This document shows positions 19,051-27,347 of a stretch of DNA of 64,000 bases, piece by piece. Where the stretch lies: assembly GCF_001648475.1 (NCBI RefSeq), contig NZ_LXSQ01000021.1, forward strand, positions 62,001 to 126,000, written 5' to 3'. The translations under genes were made by a program, and so were the position numbers. Below the pieces are notes generated by a model. It was given only the letters and a program-made list of their open reading frames with translations, did no database searches and was not told where the DNA came from. Origin of the DNA: Eikenella halliae (GTDB lineage Bacteria > Pseudomonadota > Gammaproteobacteria > Burkholderiales > Neisseriaceae). Position 1 is the first letter of the stretch. Each line of letters opens with the position of its first letter.

Positions 19051-19242
19051 TTATTTATAGAGAATCCGTTGCAGCCAATTGGCTTTTTCTGTTTGTAAGC
19101 TAAAATCCGTTCCACTACATTTGGCACAGCATTCCGGCTGCGGAATACCTGTATCTGAACGGGTAAAGGCTTCATATTTCCGACCGCAACCCCGGCATAC
19201 CCAATAGGAAGCTTTTCCTTTTTCCATCGGTGAAATCGGCAT
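19051..19242 (-). CDS. Small zinc-ribbon protein
   Basis: Start taken at the ATG at 19242, three bases after the stop of the HEPN gene, so translation is probably coupled. The 63-residue product has two cysteine pairs, CRGC and, after a spacer, CAKC, typical of a zinc ribbon, and a hydrophobic-basic end (WLQRILYK). I do not recognise the family. The coupling implies that it works with or on the HEPN protein. A longer start at 19284 would overlap that gene and adds no recognisable sequence. Confidence 0.65.
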   Translation of the reverse strand: MPISPMEKGKASYWVCRGCGRKYEAFTRSDTGIPQPECCAKCSGTDFSLQTEKANWLQRILYK

Positions 19243-19244
19243 TG

Positions 19245-20000
19245 TTAATCTCCATTCACAAAAGGGTAATACGGTTTGCCCCAAGCATAATCGGGATGCT
19301 GCTGCATGATGTGCAGGATTAGTGGAAGCAGGCTGGTGAGGATGCGGCAGGCATCTTTCAACTGGCTGCGGTTGGCTTGGCTGCCGTAGGTTGCCCCGCC
19401 GTGGATGATTTGGTTGCGTAGGGTGTAGAGGCGGTCGAACATAATCAGCAGCACGGTATCGGTGTCTTGTGCAGCTAAGGCGTTCTGCGCTTTCTTACCC
19501 GCTTTCTCAAACTCTTCTTGCCAAACAGTTTCCGAAATTTTGCCGTTATGGAAGTCCCAAAATGGCTGGAAGACATAACGGTTGCCCAGCAGGGAGCGGA
19601 TAGCACCGGAGAAGGTTTGCCACACTAGGGCGTAAATCAGCTTTTCTTCATCCAAGCGGCAGACCGTTCTTAGGAATTGGCGGAAATTACTCCGGTCACC
19701 GGATATTTCTTGCTCATCGATTTCGCGGGCATAGGCGGCATTGAATGCAATCCAAAGAGATTGGAAGCCTATATCCCAGTCTGGGTTAGAAGAAAGCTTC
19801 CTACCCTGCGGAGACGGTATTTGTGGCATATCCTTCGAGGGAGCTGACTGTTTGGCATCAGACGCATCTTTGCCGTTTAACTGCTCATCAGCCTTACGCA
19901 GCCAGCTTAAGGCGCGGTGGATGCGCAGGCGGAATGGGTCGGGATAGGTGCTACGGTGCTGATGATAATAGGTTTGGACGGAAAATAAATTGATGCTCAT
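19245..20000 (-). CDS. HEPN-domain protein, putative RNase
   Basis: A 251-residue soluble, helix-rich protein. Near the C-terminus LYTLRNQIIHGGATYGS holds R195-N-Q-I-I-H200, the Rx4-6H motif of HEPN RNases, and the end (HPDYAWGKPYYPFV) is a block I remember from uncharacterised bacterial HEPN proteins. The N-terminal part LRIHRALSWLRKADEQL is followed by a Ser/Pro-rich linker (about 45-70) and SLWIAFNAAYA. It lies 14 bases after an XRE regulator gene and is coupled to a zinc-ribbon gene, so the three form an operon. HEPN proteins often act in defence or toxin-antitoxin roles; that role here is inference. Confidence 0.7.
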   Translation of the reverse strand: MSINLFSVQTYYHQHRSTYPDPFRLRIHRALSWLRKADEQLNGKDASDAKQSAPSKDMPQIPSPQGRKLSSNPDWDIGFQSLWIAFNAAYAREIDEQEISGDRSNFRQFLRTVCRLDEEKLIYALVWQTFSGAIRSLLGNRYVFQPFWDFHNGKISETVWQEEFEKAGKKAQNALAAQDTDTVLLIMFDRLYTLRNQIIHGGATYGSQANRSQLKDACRILTSLLPLILHIMQQHPDYAWGKPYYPFVNGD

Positions 20001-20014
20001 AGGGAATTCCTGTT

Positions 20015-20431
20015 TCAGGTAGCCTGTTTAGCCGCATTCAATTGTGCTTTCAGTGAGTCGGCCAGTTCTCGCAATATGGCGTTTTCCCGTTCTTTTTGGG
20101 CAAGTAGCTCATTTTTATGGGCAAGCTGCAATTTCAATTTTTCTATTTCAAGAGCAGCGGCATCGGTGGCGTTGTAAATAGAAATTCCCCCGCCATTATG
20201 GTTTTCACTGTTAATCTGCAAGGCCAGTCCGTTACCACCCGCTTTTACCAATTCCCAAATATCAATGTTGAAAATCTCGGCAATCTGTTCCAAACGAGGG
20301 ATATTCAACGCAGTTTCCCCGCGTTCGATTTTTGCATAGCCGCTGGGCGACATTTCCAGCCTCTCTGCCACTTCTTCTTGCGACCATTTGTTCAATTCCC
20401 GCGCCAAGCGGATTTTTTCGTGGAGTTCCAT
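20015..20431 (-). CDS. XRE-family transcriptional regulator with coiled-coil tail
   Basis: Start chosen at the ATG at 20431 (MELHEKIRLARELNKWSQEE); an in-frame GTG at 20482 lies only about 13 bases from the predicted transcription start and has no ribosome-binding site. The 138-residue product has a Cro/C1-type helix-turn-helix (residues about 5-60: SQEEVAERLEMSPSGYAKIERGE) and a C-terminal coiled coil (about 92-132) that could mediate oligomerisation. It is the first gene of the XRE-HEPN-zinc ribbon operon and probably represses its own promoter. The last residues KQAT and the TGA stop come from a DUS at 20014-20025. Confidence 0.85.
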   Translation of the reverse strand: MELHEKIRLARELNKWSQEEVAERLEMSPSGYAKIERGETALNIPRLEQIAEIFNIDIWELVKAGGNGLALQINSENHNGGGISIYNATDAAALEIEKLKLQLAHKNELLAQKERENAILRELADSLKAQLNAAKQAT

Positions 20432-20501
20432 ATGCTCTGTACTTTCTGAGTAATATTTGGCTTTATCAGACAATTCCTGCACTGGGATAATCTGTTAAGG
20501 C

Positions 20502-20510
20502 ATTATAGCA
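20502..20510 (-). promoter_or_regulatory. Extended -10 of the XRE-HEPN operon
   Basis: On the minus strand TGCTATAAT is a perfect extended -10 element; no good -35 is visible. It would give a leader of about 60 bases before the ATG at 20431, and lies in the divergent gap shared with the GTPase. Confidence 0.6.
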
Positions 20511-20566
20511 CAAAGTAAAATTTGAGCCCCTTTTGATTAATCCACTGTTATGAAGGATGGTTAGGT

Positions 20567-21451
20567 ATGGAAAAAGTTACCCCGAACAGCAGCAAACTTA
20601 GCGTGCAGGAAATGGAGAGGCTTAAAGAGCGTATCCGCCAAAGAGTGCATGAGTTACGCACTTATGTGCCGAAAATCGGTGTGTTCGGTGTTACCGGTGT
20701 GGGCAAATCTTCCTTATGCAACGCCCTGTTTGGCAGTGATGTGGCGGCCATTTCGGATGTGGCGGCCTGCACACGCAGCCCGCAGGAAATCCTTATCGGC
20801 GAAAATGGGCGGGGACTGTGTTTGGTTGATGTGCCGGGTGTGGGCGAGCGAATCGAACGAGATGAAGAGTATTTCGCACTTTATAAAAGTTTGATGCCTG
20901 AACTGGATTTGGTGATTTGGGTAATCAAGGCGGATGACAGGGCTTATGCGGTAGCGGAGCGGGCATATAAGGAAATTATTAAGCCGCATGCGGAACGTTG
21001 CCCGACGCTGTTTGTGGTTAATCAAGTGGATAAAATCAATCCGGTACGCGAATGGGATGATGAGAAAAATTGTCCGGGCGAAAAGCAGTTGGCGAATATC
21101 CAAGTGAAAGTAGATGAAATCAGCAAGGCGTTTGATGTTTCCACCCGTTATATTCAGACGGCATCAGCGGAGGAGAAATATAATTTAGTGGCAGTAATGG
21201 ACATGATTGTAGATATTCTGCCAAAAGAAAAAAAGTTTGCTGTAGCGCGCGAGGCAAACGAAGAAGTAAGAAGCATAGAAGCTGGAGAAAAAGCGGTAAA
21301 AGGTATTTGGGACAGCATAGTAGAAATGGCTGAAAGCGCCGTAGAAGCTGTTAAAGAGTTTGCAACAGAAGTAGTGTCTAATGGTGTTGGAAAAGCACTT
21401 GGATGGGCTGGAACAGCAATCGCAGGAATTATCTCTAGATTCCCCTTATAA
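20567..21451 (+). CDS. GTPase of the YfjP/Era-like group
   Basis: This 294-residue protein has a TRAFAC-class G domain: G1 GVTGVGKS at 41-48, a G2 Thr at about 69, G3 DVPG at 88-91, and G4 N152-Q-V-D155. An N-terminal helix (LSVQEMERLKERIRQRVHEL) precedes the G domain. The C-terminal tail is helical and amphipathic, with a small hydrophobic GKALGWAGTAIAGII end that could bind membrane. It resembles the YfjP/YkfA GTPases found on E. coli prophages and islands, whose role is unknown. It is divergent from the XRE-HEPN operon, shares its promoter gap, and has lower GC than the housekeeping neighbours. Confidence 0.8.
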   Translation: MEKVTPNSSKLSVQEMERLKERIRQRVHELRTYVPKIGVFGVTGVGKSSLCNALFGSDVAAISDVAACTRSPQEILIGENGRGLCLVDVPGVGERIERDEEYFALYKSLMPELDLVIWVIKADDRAYAVAERAYKEIIKPHAERCPTLFVVNQVDKINPVREWDDEKNCPGEKQLANIQVKVDEISKAFDVSTRYIQTASAEEKYNLVAVMDMIVDILPKEKKFAVAREANEEVRSIEAGEKAVKGIWDSIVEMAESAVEAVKEFATEVVSNGVGKALGWAGTAIAGIISRFPL

Positions 21452-21467
21452 TTTGTTACCTTGTAAA

Positions 21468-21495
21468 AGGCTACCTGAAATCTTTCAGGTAGCCT
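21468..21495. terminator. Inverted DUS pair after the GTPase
   Basis: AGGCTACCTGAA at 21468-21479 and TTCAGGTAGCCT at 21484-21495 with a four-base loop, flanked by AAA and followed by TTTTTA. It separates the island from the DUF58 gene. Confidence 0.8.
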
Positions 21496-21518
21496 TTTTA
21501 TCGTCTTCATACAATCCG

Positions 21519-22427
21519 TTACATCACGGCCAGCGCGGCCAGGCATTTTTCGCGCTGGCCATTTTGCGGGGGGATGGTTTGGCCGGGCAGGATTAAGGTG
21601 TAGCGCTGGCCGCGGCCGTGGGCTTCGAGCACGCGGTAGCACAGGAGGCTGGCGAGGCGGTCGGCGCTGGTGCCGGCGGGGTAGTCGGCGTAGCTGATGA
21701 TGTGGTCGGCGGCGTGGAAGGCGGGTTCTTCGAAGTGTTTGTCGAGCAGGCGGCCGCTTTTGGCGTAGCTTTTCCAGGCGATGTGTTGCAGGGAGGTGCC
21801 GGGTTGGTGCTCTTGCAGGAAGGAGAGGTCTTCGTTGCCGCCGAGCTTGCGGCGCGGCTCGCCTTCTTCGGCCGGGGTGCTGCCGGGCGGGGCGGTGTGT
21901 GGCTGGGGTGCGGGATAGACGAGGCCGTTGTCGGGCCAGTGCCATACGCATTCCACGCTGCTCACGGCAAACGGCCACACGCTGGCACAACGCAGCGGGG
22001 GCAGGATGAGGCGGCCGCGCCGTGCGGGCAGCACGGGCCAGATGAAGGGTTGGGGCTGCTTGGCGGTGAAGAGGGCGGCGCGGTATTCGGGATCGGTGTT
22101 GCGGCGGCTCTCGGGGGCAAACCAAAGCTGGCGGTGGCGGGCTTTGACGGAAGGGGCGGGGAAAAGCCGGATGTCGGCAGGCTGCCCTTGGAAGAGTTCT
22201 TCGGGCAGGGTGAGGTCGAGGCGCAGGCCGAGCAGTTGGAGGCAGTTGAGCAGGGTGCCGACAAACAGGAAGCCGGCGAGCCAGAAGGCGACGATATAGG
22301 CGAGGTTTACCTGATAGTTGAGCCCGACGAGCCACAACAGGGCAATCATGGCGGCCAGGCTGATGCCGAGCCGGGTGGGGCGCAGGCGCAGGTCGCGCAG
22401 GCGCGGGCTGTATTGGTTGGCGCTCAC
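21519..22427 (-). CDS. DUF58-domain membrane protein
   Basis: The best start is the GTG at 22427, which overlaps the stop of the MoxR gene (GTGA), a sign of translational coupling; the 302-residue product begins MSANQYSPRLRDLRLRPTRLG. Two N-terminal helices (about residues 21-65) are followed by a long domain with the DUF58 signature (LGGNEDLSFLQEHQPGTSLQHIAWKSYAKSGRLLDKHF). MoxR-DUF58 pairs occur widely and are thought to serve in protein-complex assembly, chaperone-style, but the client is unknown here. No von Willebrand factor A gene follows. Confidence 0.85.
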   Translation of the reverse strand: MSANQYSPRLRDLRLRPTRLGISLAAMIALLWLVGLNYQVNLAYIVAFWLAGFLFVGTLLNCLQLLGLRLDLTLPEELFQGQPADIRLFPAPSVKARHRQLWFAPESRRNTDPEYRAALFTAKQPQPFIWPVLPARRGRLILPPLRCASVWPFAVSSVECVWHWPDNGLVYPAPQPHTAPPGSTPAEEGEPRRKLGGNEDLSFLQEHQPGTSLQHIAWKSYAKSGRLLDKHFEEPAFHAADHIISYADYPAGTSADRLASLLCYRVLEAHGRGQRYTLILPGQTIPPQNGQREKCLAALAVM

Positions 22428-23332
22428 GATACGGCTACCTGAAGCAGCATTTGTTCCAGCAGTTGGGGGATGGATTGGGGCTGCAAGGTTTGCAGGCGGT
22501 GTCCGGCCACGGCTATCCATACGGCTTTGATGTCTTCCGGCAGCACATAATCGCGGCCGGCCAGGAAGGCCCAGGATTTGGCGGCTTTAACCACGGCGAG
22601 CCCGGCGCGCGGGCTGAGGCCGGTAACGAACAGGCCGGGCTGGCGGGTGGATTGCACCAGCCGGTAAATATAATCGGCGGCTTGCTGGGAGCATTTTACT
22701 TGGGCGGCCTGCGCCTGCCATTGGAGCAGGATTTCGGCGTTGCACACGGCTTTGAGCGCGGGCAGCAGTTGGCGGCGGTCGCCTTGGGCGTAGAGCCGGC
22801 GTTCGGCTTCGGCGGAGGGGTAGCCCAGTGAGAGGCGCATCATGAAGCGGTCGAGCTGGGATTCGGGCAGGGGGAAGGTGCCGAGCTGTTCGATGGGGTT
22901 TTGGGTGGCGATGACGAAGAAGGGTTTGGGCAGGCGGTAGGTTTTGCCGTCTACGGAAACTTGTTTTTCTTCCATGGCTTCCAAAAGGGCGGACTGCATT
23001 TTGGGCGAGGCGCGGTTGATTTCGTCGGCCAGCAGGAAGTGGTGGAAAATGGGGCTGGGATGGAATTTGAATTGGCCGTCGGCAGGTTGGAAGACGTTGA
23101 TGCCGAGTAGGTCGGCGGGCAGCATGTCGTTGGTGAACTGGACGCGTCGGTAGCCGAGGCCGAGCACGGCGGCCAAGCCGTGGGCGAGGGTGGTTTTGCC
23201 TACGCCGGGCACATCTTCGAGCAAAACGTGGCCGTCGGCCAGGATGCAGGCCATCAGGTGTTGGAGAACGGTTTCTTTGCCGAGAATCAGGCTGTTGAGT
23301 TGGGAGAAGACGTTTTGTAATGGGGAATTCAT
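22424..23332 (-). CDS. MoxR-family AAA+ ATPase
   Basis: Start at 23332 (MNSPLQNVFSQLNSLILGKE); upstream in-frame sequence translates a DUS and is non-coding. The 302-residue protein has Walker A GVGKTTLAH near residue 42, the MoxR hallmark LLADEINRASPKMQSALLEAMEEKQV (Walker B inside), sensor-1 ATQNP and a C-terminal lid. MoxR ATPases act as chaperones for metal insertion or complex assembly, usually with a DUF58 or VWA partner; the coupled DUF58 gene fits. A one-mismatch DUS lies at the 3' end. Confidence 0.9.
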   Translation of the reverse strand: MNSPLQNVFSQLNSLILGKETVLQHLMACILADGHVLLEDVPGVGKTTLAHGLAAVLGLGYRRVQFTNDMLPADLLGINVFQPADGQFKFHPSPIFHHFLLADEINRASPKMQSALLEAMEEKQVSVDGKTYRLPKPFFVIATQNPIEQLGTFPLPESQLDRFMMRLSLGYPSAEAERRLYAQGDRRQLLPALKAVCNAEILLQWQAQAAQVKCSQQAADYIYRLVQSTRQPGLFVTGLSPRAGLAVVKAAKSWAFLAGRDYVLPEDIKAVWIAVAGHRLQTLQPQSIPQLLEQMLLQVAVS

Positions 23333-23404
23333 GGTGTGGGTGGTTTGGGTTGTGGTGTGAGTGAGGCTACCTGAAAATGTTTTTCGGTGGCGGTTATGAA
23401 GAAA

Positions 23405-23425
23405 AGCCCTGTTCAATCAACAGGG
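23405..23425 (-). terminator. Intrinsic terminator after rbfA
   Basis: An eight-base-pair stem GCCCTGTT/AACAGGGC with a five-base loop is followed on the minus strand by TTTTCTTC. It lies 18 bases past the rbfA stop and is flanked by single DUS at 23364 and 23433. Confidence 0.75.
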
Positions 23426-23442
23426 CATATTTTTCAGGTAGC

Positions 23443-23814
23443 CTAATCCTGCACCGGCTCTTCGGCGGCCACCTGCTCGATTAATTGGGAAATACTCATG
23501 CCGCGTTCGAGCGATTGGTCGTATTTGAAGTGCAGCTCGGGCGTTTTAAACAGCTTGATGCGGCGGGAGAGCTCGCTGCGCAGGTGGCCTTTGGCGTGTT
23601 CCAGTGCTTCGGCGGTAATCTCGCGGGTGGCATCGTCGAGCACGGTGTAATACACGGTGGCGTGGCTGTAGTCGCGGGTCAGCTCGACTTCGTTGATGGT
23701 GATGAAACCGGCGCGCGGGTCTTTGAGGCCGGTGCGGACGAGCTCGGCCAGCTCGCGCATAATTTGTTCGCGCACGCGGTCTTGGCGGGCGTAGCCGCGG
23801 TGAGTTTTGGCCAT
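23443..23814 (-). CDS. rbfA: 30S ribosome-binding factor RbfA
   Basis: The 123-residue protein has the normal RbfA length and a KH-like fold: R-REQIMRELAELVR at the start, then DPRAGFITINEVELTRDYSHATVYYTV and the C-terminal LFKTPELHFKYDQSLERGMSI, a strong RbfA signature. It helps mature the 16S 5' end and is needed in cold. It is the last gene of the rimP-nusA-infB cluster but is separated from infB by a small unknown gene and a 400-base gap. Confidence 0.95.
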   Translation of the reverse strand: MAKTHRGYARQDRVREQIMRELAELVRTGLKDPRAGFITINEVELTRDYSHATVYYTVLDDATREITAEALEHAKGHLRSELSRRIKLFKTPELHFKYDQSLERGMSISQLIEQVAAEEPVQD

Positions 23815-23836
23815 GTGGTCTTTCTCGATATAGGGG

Positions 23837-24169
23837 TTATTTCAGTTCGCTGGTGCGGTCGAGCAGGGCATCCATCAGCGAATCGTATTGTTTTTTACGA
23901 TGTTGGATGCGCAGTTGGTCGAATTCGCCCAGCTGTTCTTCAAAGGTGCGGGTTTTGAAATAGGGCTTCAGGTCGAAGGACTTTTCCAAAAAGCGAATAA
24001 CGTTGAGGTCGTTTTCGCGATCAACAGGGCGCAGGGGCAGCCGTCCGGTAAGCACGAAGTTGTCGGGCATGACAAGGGTGGCCACGATGATTGACTCACC
24101 GTTCTCACGTTGGCGTATTTCGCGGATTAAGGTAAAGGTTTCAAGGGTATAGGTTTGTTTGTCGTTCAT
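23837..24169 (-). CDS. Conserved-looking small protein of unknown function
   Basis: Start at 24169 gives 110 residues (MNDKQTYTLETFTLIREIRQ). The sequence is soluble, with a predicted beta-rich front half (ESIIVATLVMPDNFVLTGRLP) and a charged helical back half (FEEQLGEFDQLRIQHRKKQYDSLMDALLDR). I do not recognise the family. It stands 22 bases before rbfA and is likely cotranscribed with it, which suggests but does not show a link to ribosome assembly. Confidence 0.65.
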   Translation of the reverse strand: MNDKQTYTLETFTLIREIRQRENGESIIVATLVMPDNFVLTGRLPLRPVDRENDLNVIRFLEKSFDLKPYFKTRTFEEQLGEFDQLRIQHRKKQYDSLMDALLDRTSELK

Positions 24170-24287
24170 TTTCGCGTACTCATCAGGGCAGCGGTTGGTA
24201 TGGTGGGCAAACACGGTGTAAACAGGCGATATGATACGACAACCATCGTCGGCTGGGTATAGGCTGAGGCATTTATTTCTTTACATA

Positions 24288-24408
24288 TATAGCCAAATTG
24301 CTATCGCAAGTTAAATTGGCTTTCGCTGCAAAGCGGTAAGCCGCAGGCAGTATGGCAGTACGGCAAGGCGAACCAGTGCCATAGCAGCGGTTAAGTTGGC
24401 TTGCTATA
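24288..24408. repeat. Diverged Correia-like element with TATAGC ends
   Basis: Ends TATAGCCAA and TTGGCTTGCTATA are inverted, and the centre AAGCCGCAGGCAGTATGGCA resembles the Correia core. The ends differ from the TATAGTG class, so this is a second terminal-repeat class. Length 121 bases. Confidence 0.55.
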
Positions 24409-24512
24409 AAAAATATCACCGAAAGATGGGCTCGATTGTGTTTGCTGGGTTGCCCAAATATTTCACTTCGCTACAATACGCTCACTGCGGCATTGCTGCA
24501 TGGGAGATATAA

Positions 24513-24549
24513 CAAGAGGCTACCTGAAACGGATTCGGGCAGCCTCTTG
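24513..24549. terminator. Hairpin after infB containing a DUS
   Basis: CAAGAGGCT and AGCCTCTTG form a nine-base-pair stem around a single DUS at 24517. It lies 18 bases beyond the infB stop and is the likely end of the rimP-nusA-infB transcript. Confidence 0.65.
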
Positions 24550-24566
24550 TTTCGCTTGATGCCTGT

Positions 24567-27332
24567 TTACAGGGTGCGGGCCACTTCCACGATATCGAAG
24601 GCTTCCAGTATGTCGCCTTCTTGAATATCGTTGTAGTTTTTCAGCATCAGGCCGCATTCGAAGCCCATACGTACTTCTTTCACATCGTCTTTGAAGCGTT
24701 TGAGCGATTCGAGTTCGCCGGTGTGGATCACCACATGGTCGCGGATGAGGCGCACGCGGCTGTCGCGCTTGATGAGACCGTCGGTAACCATACAGCCGGC
24801 AATGTTGCCCACTTTGGAAATATTGATGACCTGGCGGATTTCCAGCGTGCCGGTCTGCTGCTCTTTCTGCTCGGGGGCGAGCATGCCGCTCATGGCTGCC
24901 TTCACATCGTCGATGGCGTCGTAGATGATGTTGTAGTAGCGGATTTCGATGTCTTCGTTTTCAGCCAGCTTGCGGGCGGAACCGTCGGCGCGCACGTTGA
25001 AGCCGATAATGAAGGCGCCGGAGGCAATGGCCAGGTTTACATCGCTTTCGGTAATGCCGCCTACGCCGCTGTGCAGCACTTCCACTTTCACCTCGTCGTT
25101 TGACAGCTTTTTGAGGCTACCTGAAAGCGCTTCGTACGAACCCTGCACGTCGGCTTTGATGATAACGGCCAGATTTTGTGCTGCCTGGCCGTCTCCGGCG
25201 TTGGCAAACAGGTTTTCCAGCTTGGCGGCCTGCTGTTTGGCCAGCCGTACGTCGCGGTATTTGCCTTGGCGGAACAGGGCGATTTCGCGGGCTTTTTTCT
25301 CGTCGGCCAATACCATGGCGTCTTCGCCGGCATTGGGTACGTCGGATAGGCCGAGGATTTCCACCGGAATGGAGGGGCCGGCTTCCTGTACCTGTCTGCC
25401 GTTTTCGTCCACCATGGCGCGGACTTTGCCGAAGGCTGTACCGGCCAAGAGCATATCGCCTTTTTTCAACGTGCCGCTCTGCACCAGCAGGGTAGCCACC
25501 GCACCGCGTCCTTTATCAAGGCGGGCTTCCACGATGATGCCTTTGGCGGGCGCGTCTACCGGCGCTTTCAGTTCGAGCACTTCGGCTTCCAGCAGCACGG
25601 CTTCCAAAAGCGCATCGATATTGGTGCCTTGTTTGGCGGAAACATCGACAAACTGCACATTGCCGCCCCAAGCATCGGGGATGACTTCGTGTGCGGTCAG
25701 CTCTTGGCGGATGCGTTCGGGATTGGCGGCTTCCTTATCGATTTTGTTTACGGCCACCACCATCGGCACACCGGCCGCTTTGGCGTGGGCGATGGCTTCG
25801 ATGGTTTGCGGCATCACGCCGTCGTCGGCAGCCACCACCAGAATCACGATATCGGTGGCTTGTGCGCCGCGTGCGCGCATCGCGGTAAAGGCTTCGTGGC
25901 CGGGGGTGTCGAGGAAGGTGATGACGCCGCGCGGGGTCTGCACATGGTAGGCACCGATGTGCTGGGTAATGCCGCCGGCTTCGCCCTGCACCACTTTGGC
26001 GCGGCGGATGTAGTCGAGCAGCGAGGTTTTACCGTGGTCCACGTGACCCATCACGGTTACCACCGGCGGGCGCGGCAGGGCTTCGGCTTGAACGGCGGTT
26101 TCGGTGTCGTCCAAGAAGGCTTCCGGGTCGTCCGCAGCGGCGGGTTTGCCGATATGGCCCATTTCTTCCACCACAATCAATGCGGTTTCCTGGTCGAGCG
26201 ATTGGTTGATGGTTACCATCATGCCCATCTTCATCAGGGCTTTCACCACTTCCACTCCCTTCACGGCCATTTTGTGTGCCAAATCGGCCACGGTAATGGT
26301 TTCGGGCACGAGCACTTCGTGCACCACCGGCTCGGTCGGGGCTTGGAATGCGTGTTGGTTCAGCTCCAGCTTGAGCTGTTTCTTGCCTTTTTTACCGCCG
26401 CGTACGCGTTCGTCATCGCCACGGTTGTTGCGTTCTTTGCCTTTGCCTTTGGCAGAACGGCCGCGCGGCATATCGTCGTCGCGCTGCTGGTGGCGATCGC
26501 CTTTTTTCGGGCGGCCACCGCCGGGAGCGGCATTGCCGGAGGAAAGGGGGGCTTTTTCGCTCGGTGCGGCGCTGCGCGGGGCAGATTGCTGCTCTTTGGC
26601 CAGCTTGGCTTCCTGCTGAGCTTGCAGTTTGGCTGCTTCGCGGCGGGCCTGGCGCTCCTGTTTTTCTTTCAACAGGGCTTGCTGGTGGGCACGCAAGGCT
26701 TCGGCACGGCGGGCTTCTTCGTCGCGCATGGCCTGTTCGGCAGCGCTAACCACTTCCACCGGTTGTGGTGCTGGCTCGGGGGCTTTTTCTTTTTTCGGTT
26801 TGCGGCTGCGTTTCGGTTTGGCAACGGCTGCCGGTGCTTCATCCGATGTGGCTGCCTCAGCAGCTGCCGGTTTGGCTTCGGCTTTGGCGGCAGCGGGTTC
26901 TACTGCAGGCGTTTCAACTACTGTTGTTTCGGCGGCTTTTGAGGCTACCTGAATATTTGCTTCTTCTACGGCAGGGGCGGCTGCAGGTGCTTCCGCGGCA
27001 ACAGGTGCGGCCGGTTGTGCCGGGGCAACTTCAGCAGCGGGTTTGCTCTCGGCAACTGCTTCAATCGGCGGCACGGCCACGCGGCGGCGGCGGCGGGTTT
27101 CCACCTGTACGCCGGCCACGGTGCTGCGTTCGGTACGGGTACGGCTCACGCTGATGGATACGGTGCTGCTGTCGTTCTGTTTGCGCAGGTGCGCCAGCAG
27201 GGCTTGTTTGTCTGCCGGGCTGATGCTGTCGGCGCCGCTGCTTTTTTCCACGCCGGCGGCTTTGAGCTGCTCCAAGAGCGTGGGCACGGATTTTTTCAGT
27301 TCGGCGGCAAATTGTTGTACGGTATTACTCAT
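24567..27332 (-). CDS. infB: Translation initiation factor IF-2
   Basis: The 921-residue protein has an IF2N domain at the start ([20 protein letters not shown]), a long Ala/Pro/Glu-rich then Arg/Lys-rich linker (about 90-320), a second IF2N-like region, and the G domain with G1 GHVDHGKT at 429-436, DTPGHE and NKID. Domains II-IV follow to the end. IF-2 brings initiator tRNA to the 30S subunit. Two DUS are embedded in frame (25114, 26942), the latter in the linker. It follows nusA with a 15-base gap. Confidence 0.97.
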   Translation of the reverse strand: MSNTVQQFAAELKKSVPTLLEQLKAAGVEKSSGADSISPADKQALLAHLRKQNDSSTVSISVSRTRTERSTVAGVQVETRRRRRVAVPPIEAVAESKPAAEVAPAQPAAPVAAEAPAAAPAVEEANIQVASKAAETTVVETPAVEPAAAKAEAKPAAAEAATSDEAPAAVAKPKRSRKPKKEKAPEPAPQPVEVVSAAEQAMRDEEARRAEALRAHQQALLKEKQERQARREAAKLQAQQEAKLAKEQQSAPRSAAPSEKAPLSSGNAAPGGGRPKKGDRHQQRDDDMPRGRSAKGKGKERNNRGDDERVRGGKKGKKQLKLELNQHAFQAPTEPVVHEVLVPETITVADLAHKMAVKGVEVVKALMKMGMMVTINQSLDQETALIVVEEMGHIGKPAAADDPEAFLDDTETAVQAEALPRPPVVTVMGHVDHGKTSLLDYIRRAKVVQGEAGGITQHIGAYHVQTPRGVITFLDTPGHEAFTAMRARGAQATDIVILVVAADDGVMPQTIEAIAHAKAAGVPMVVAVNKIDKEAANPERIRQELTAHEVIPDAWGGNVQFVDVSAKQGTNIDALLEAVLLEAEVLELKAPVDAPAKGIIVEARLDKGRGAVATLLVQSGTLKKGDMLLAGTAFGKVRAMVDENGRQVQEAGPSIPVEILGLSDVPNAGEDAMVLADEKKAREIALFRQGKYRDVRLAKQQAAKLENLFANAGDGQAAQNLAVIIKADVQGSYEALSGSLKKLSNDEVKVEVLHSGVGGITESDVNLAIASGAFIIGFNVRADGSARKLAENEDIEIRYYNIIYDAIDDVKAAMSGMLAPEQKEQQTGTLEIRQVINISKVGNIAGCMVTDGLIKRDSRVRLIRDHVVIHTGELESLKRFKDDVKEVRMGFECGLMLKNYNDIQEGDILEAFDIVEVARTL

Positions 27333-27347
27333 AAGTTTCCGGCCTCC

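Larger units (their letters stand above)
24170..24566. other. 397-base gap before infB end: degenerate repeat plus hairpin
   Basis: It contains a diverged Correia-like element (24288-24408) and a hairpin (24513-24549). Nothing else coding is visible; a promoter for the two genes downstream on the minus strand must lie here if they are not read from infB. Confidence 0.6.

Noticed and set aside
19051..21451. Prophage or integrative element at the XRE-HEPN-GTPase island
   Set aside because: No integrase, attachment-site repeats, tRNA or structural phage genes were seen; the unit is bounded only by DUS hairpins.
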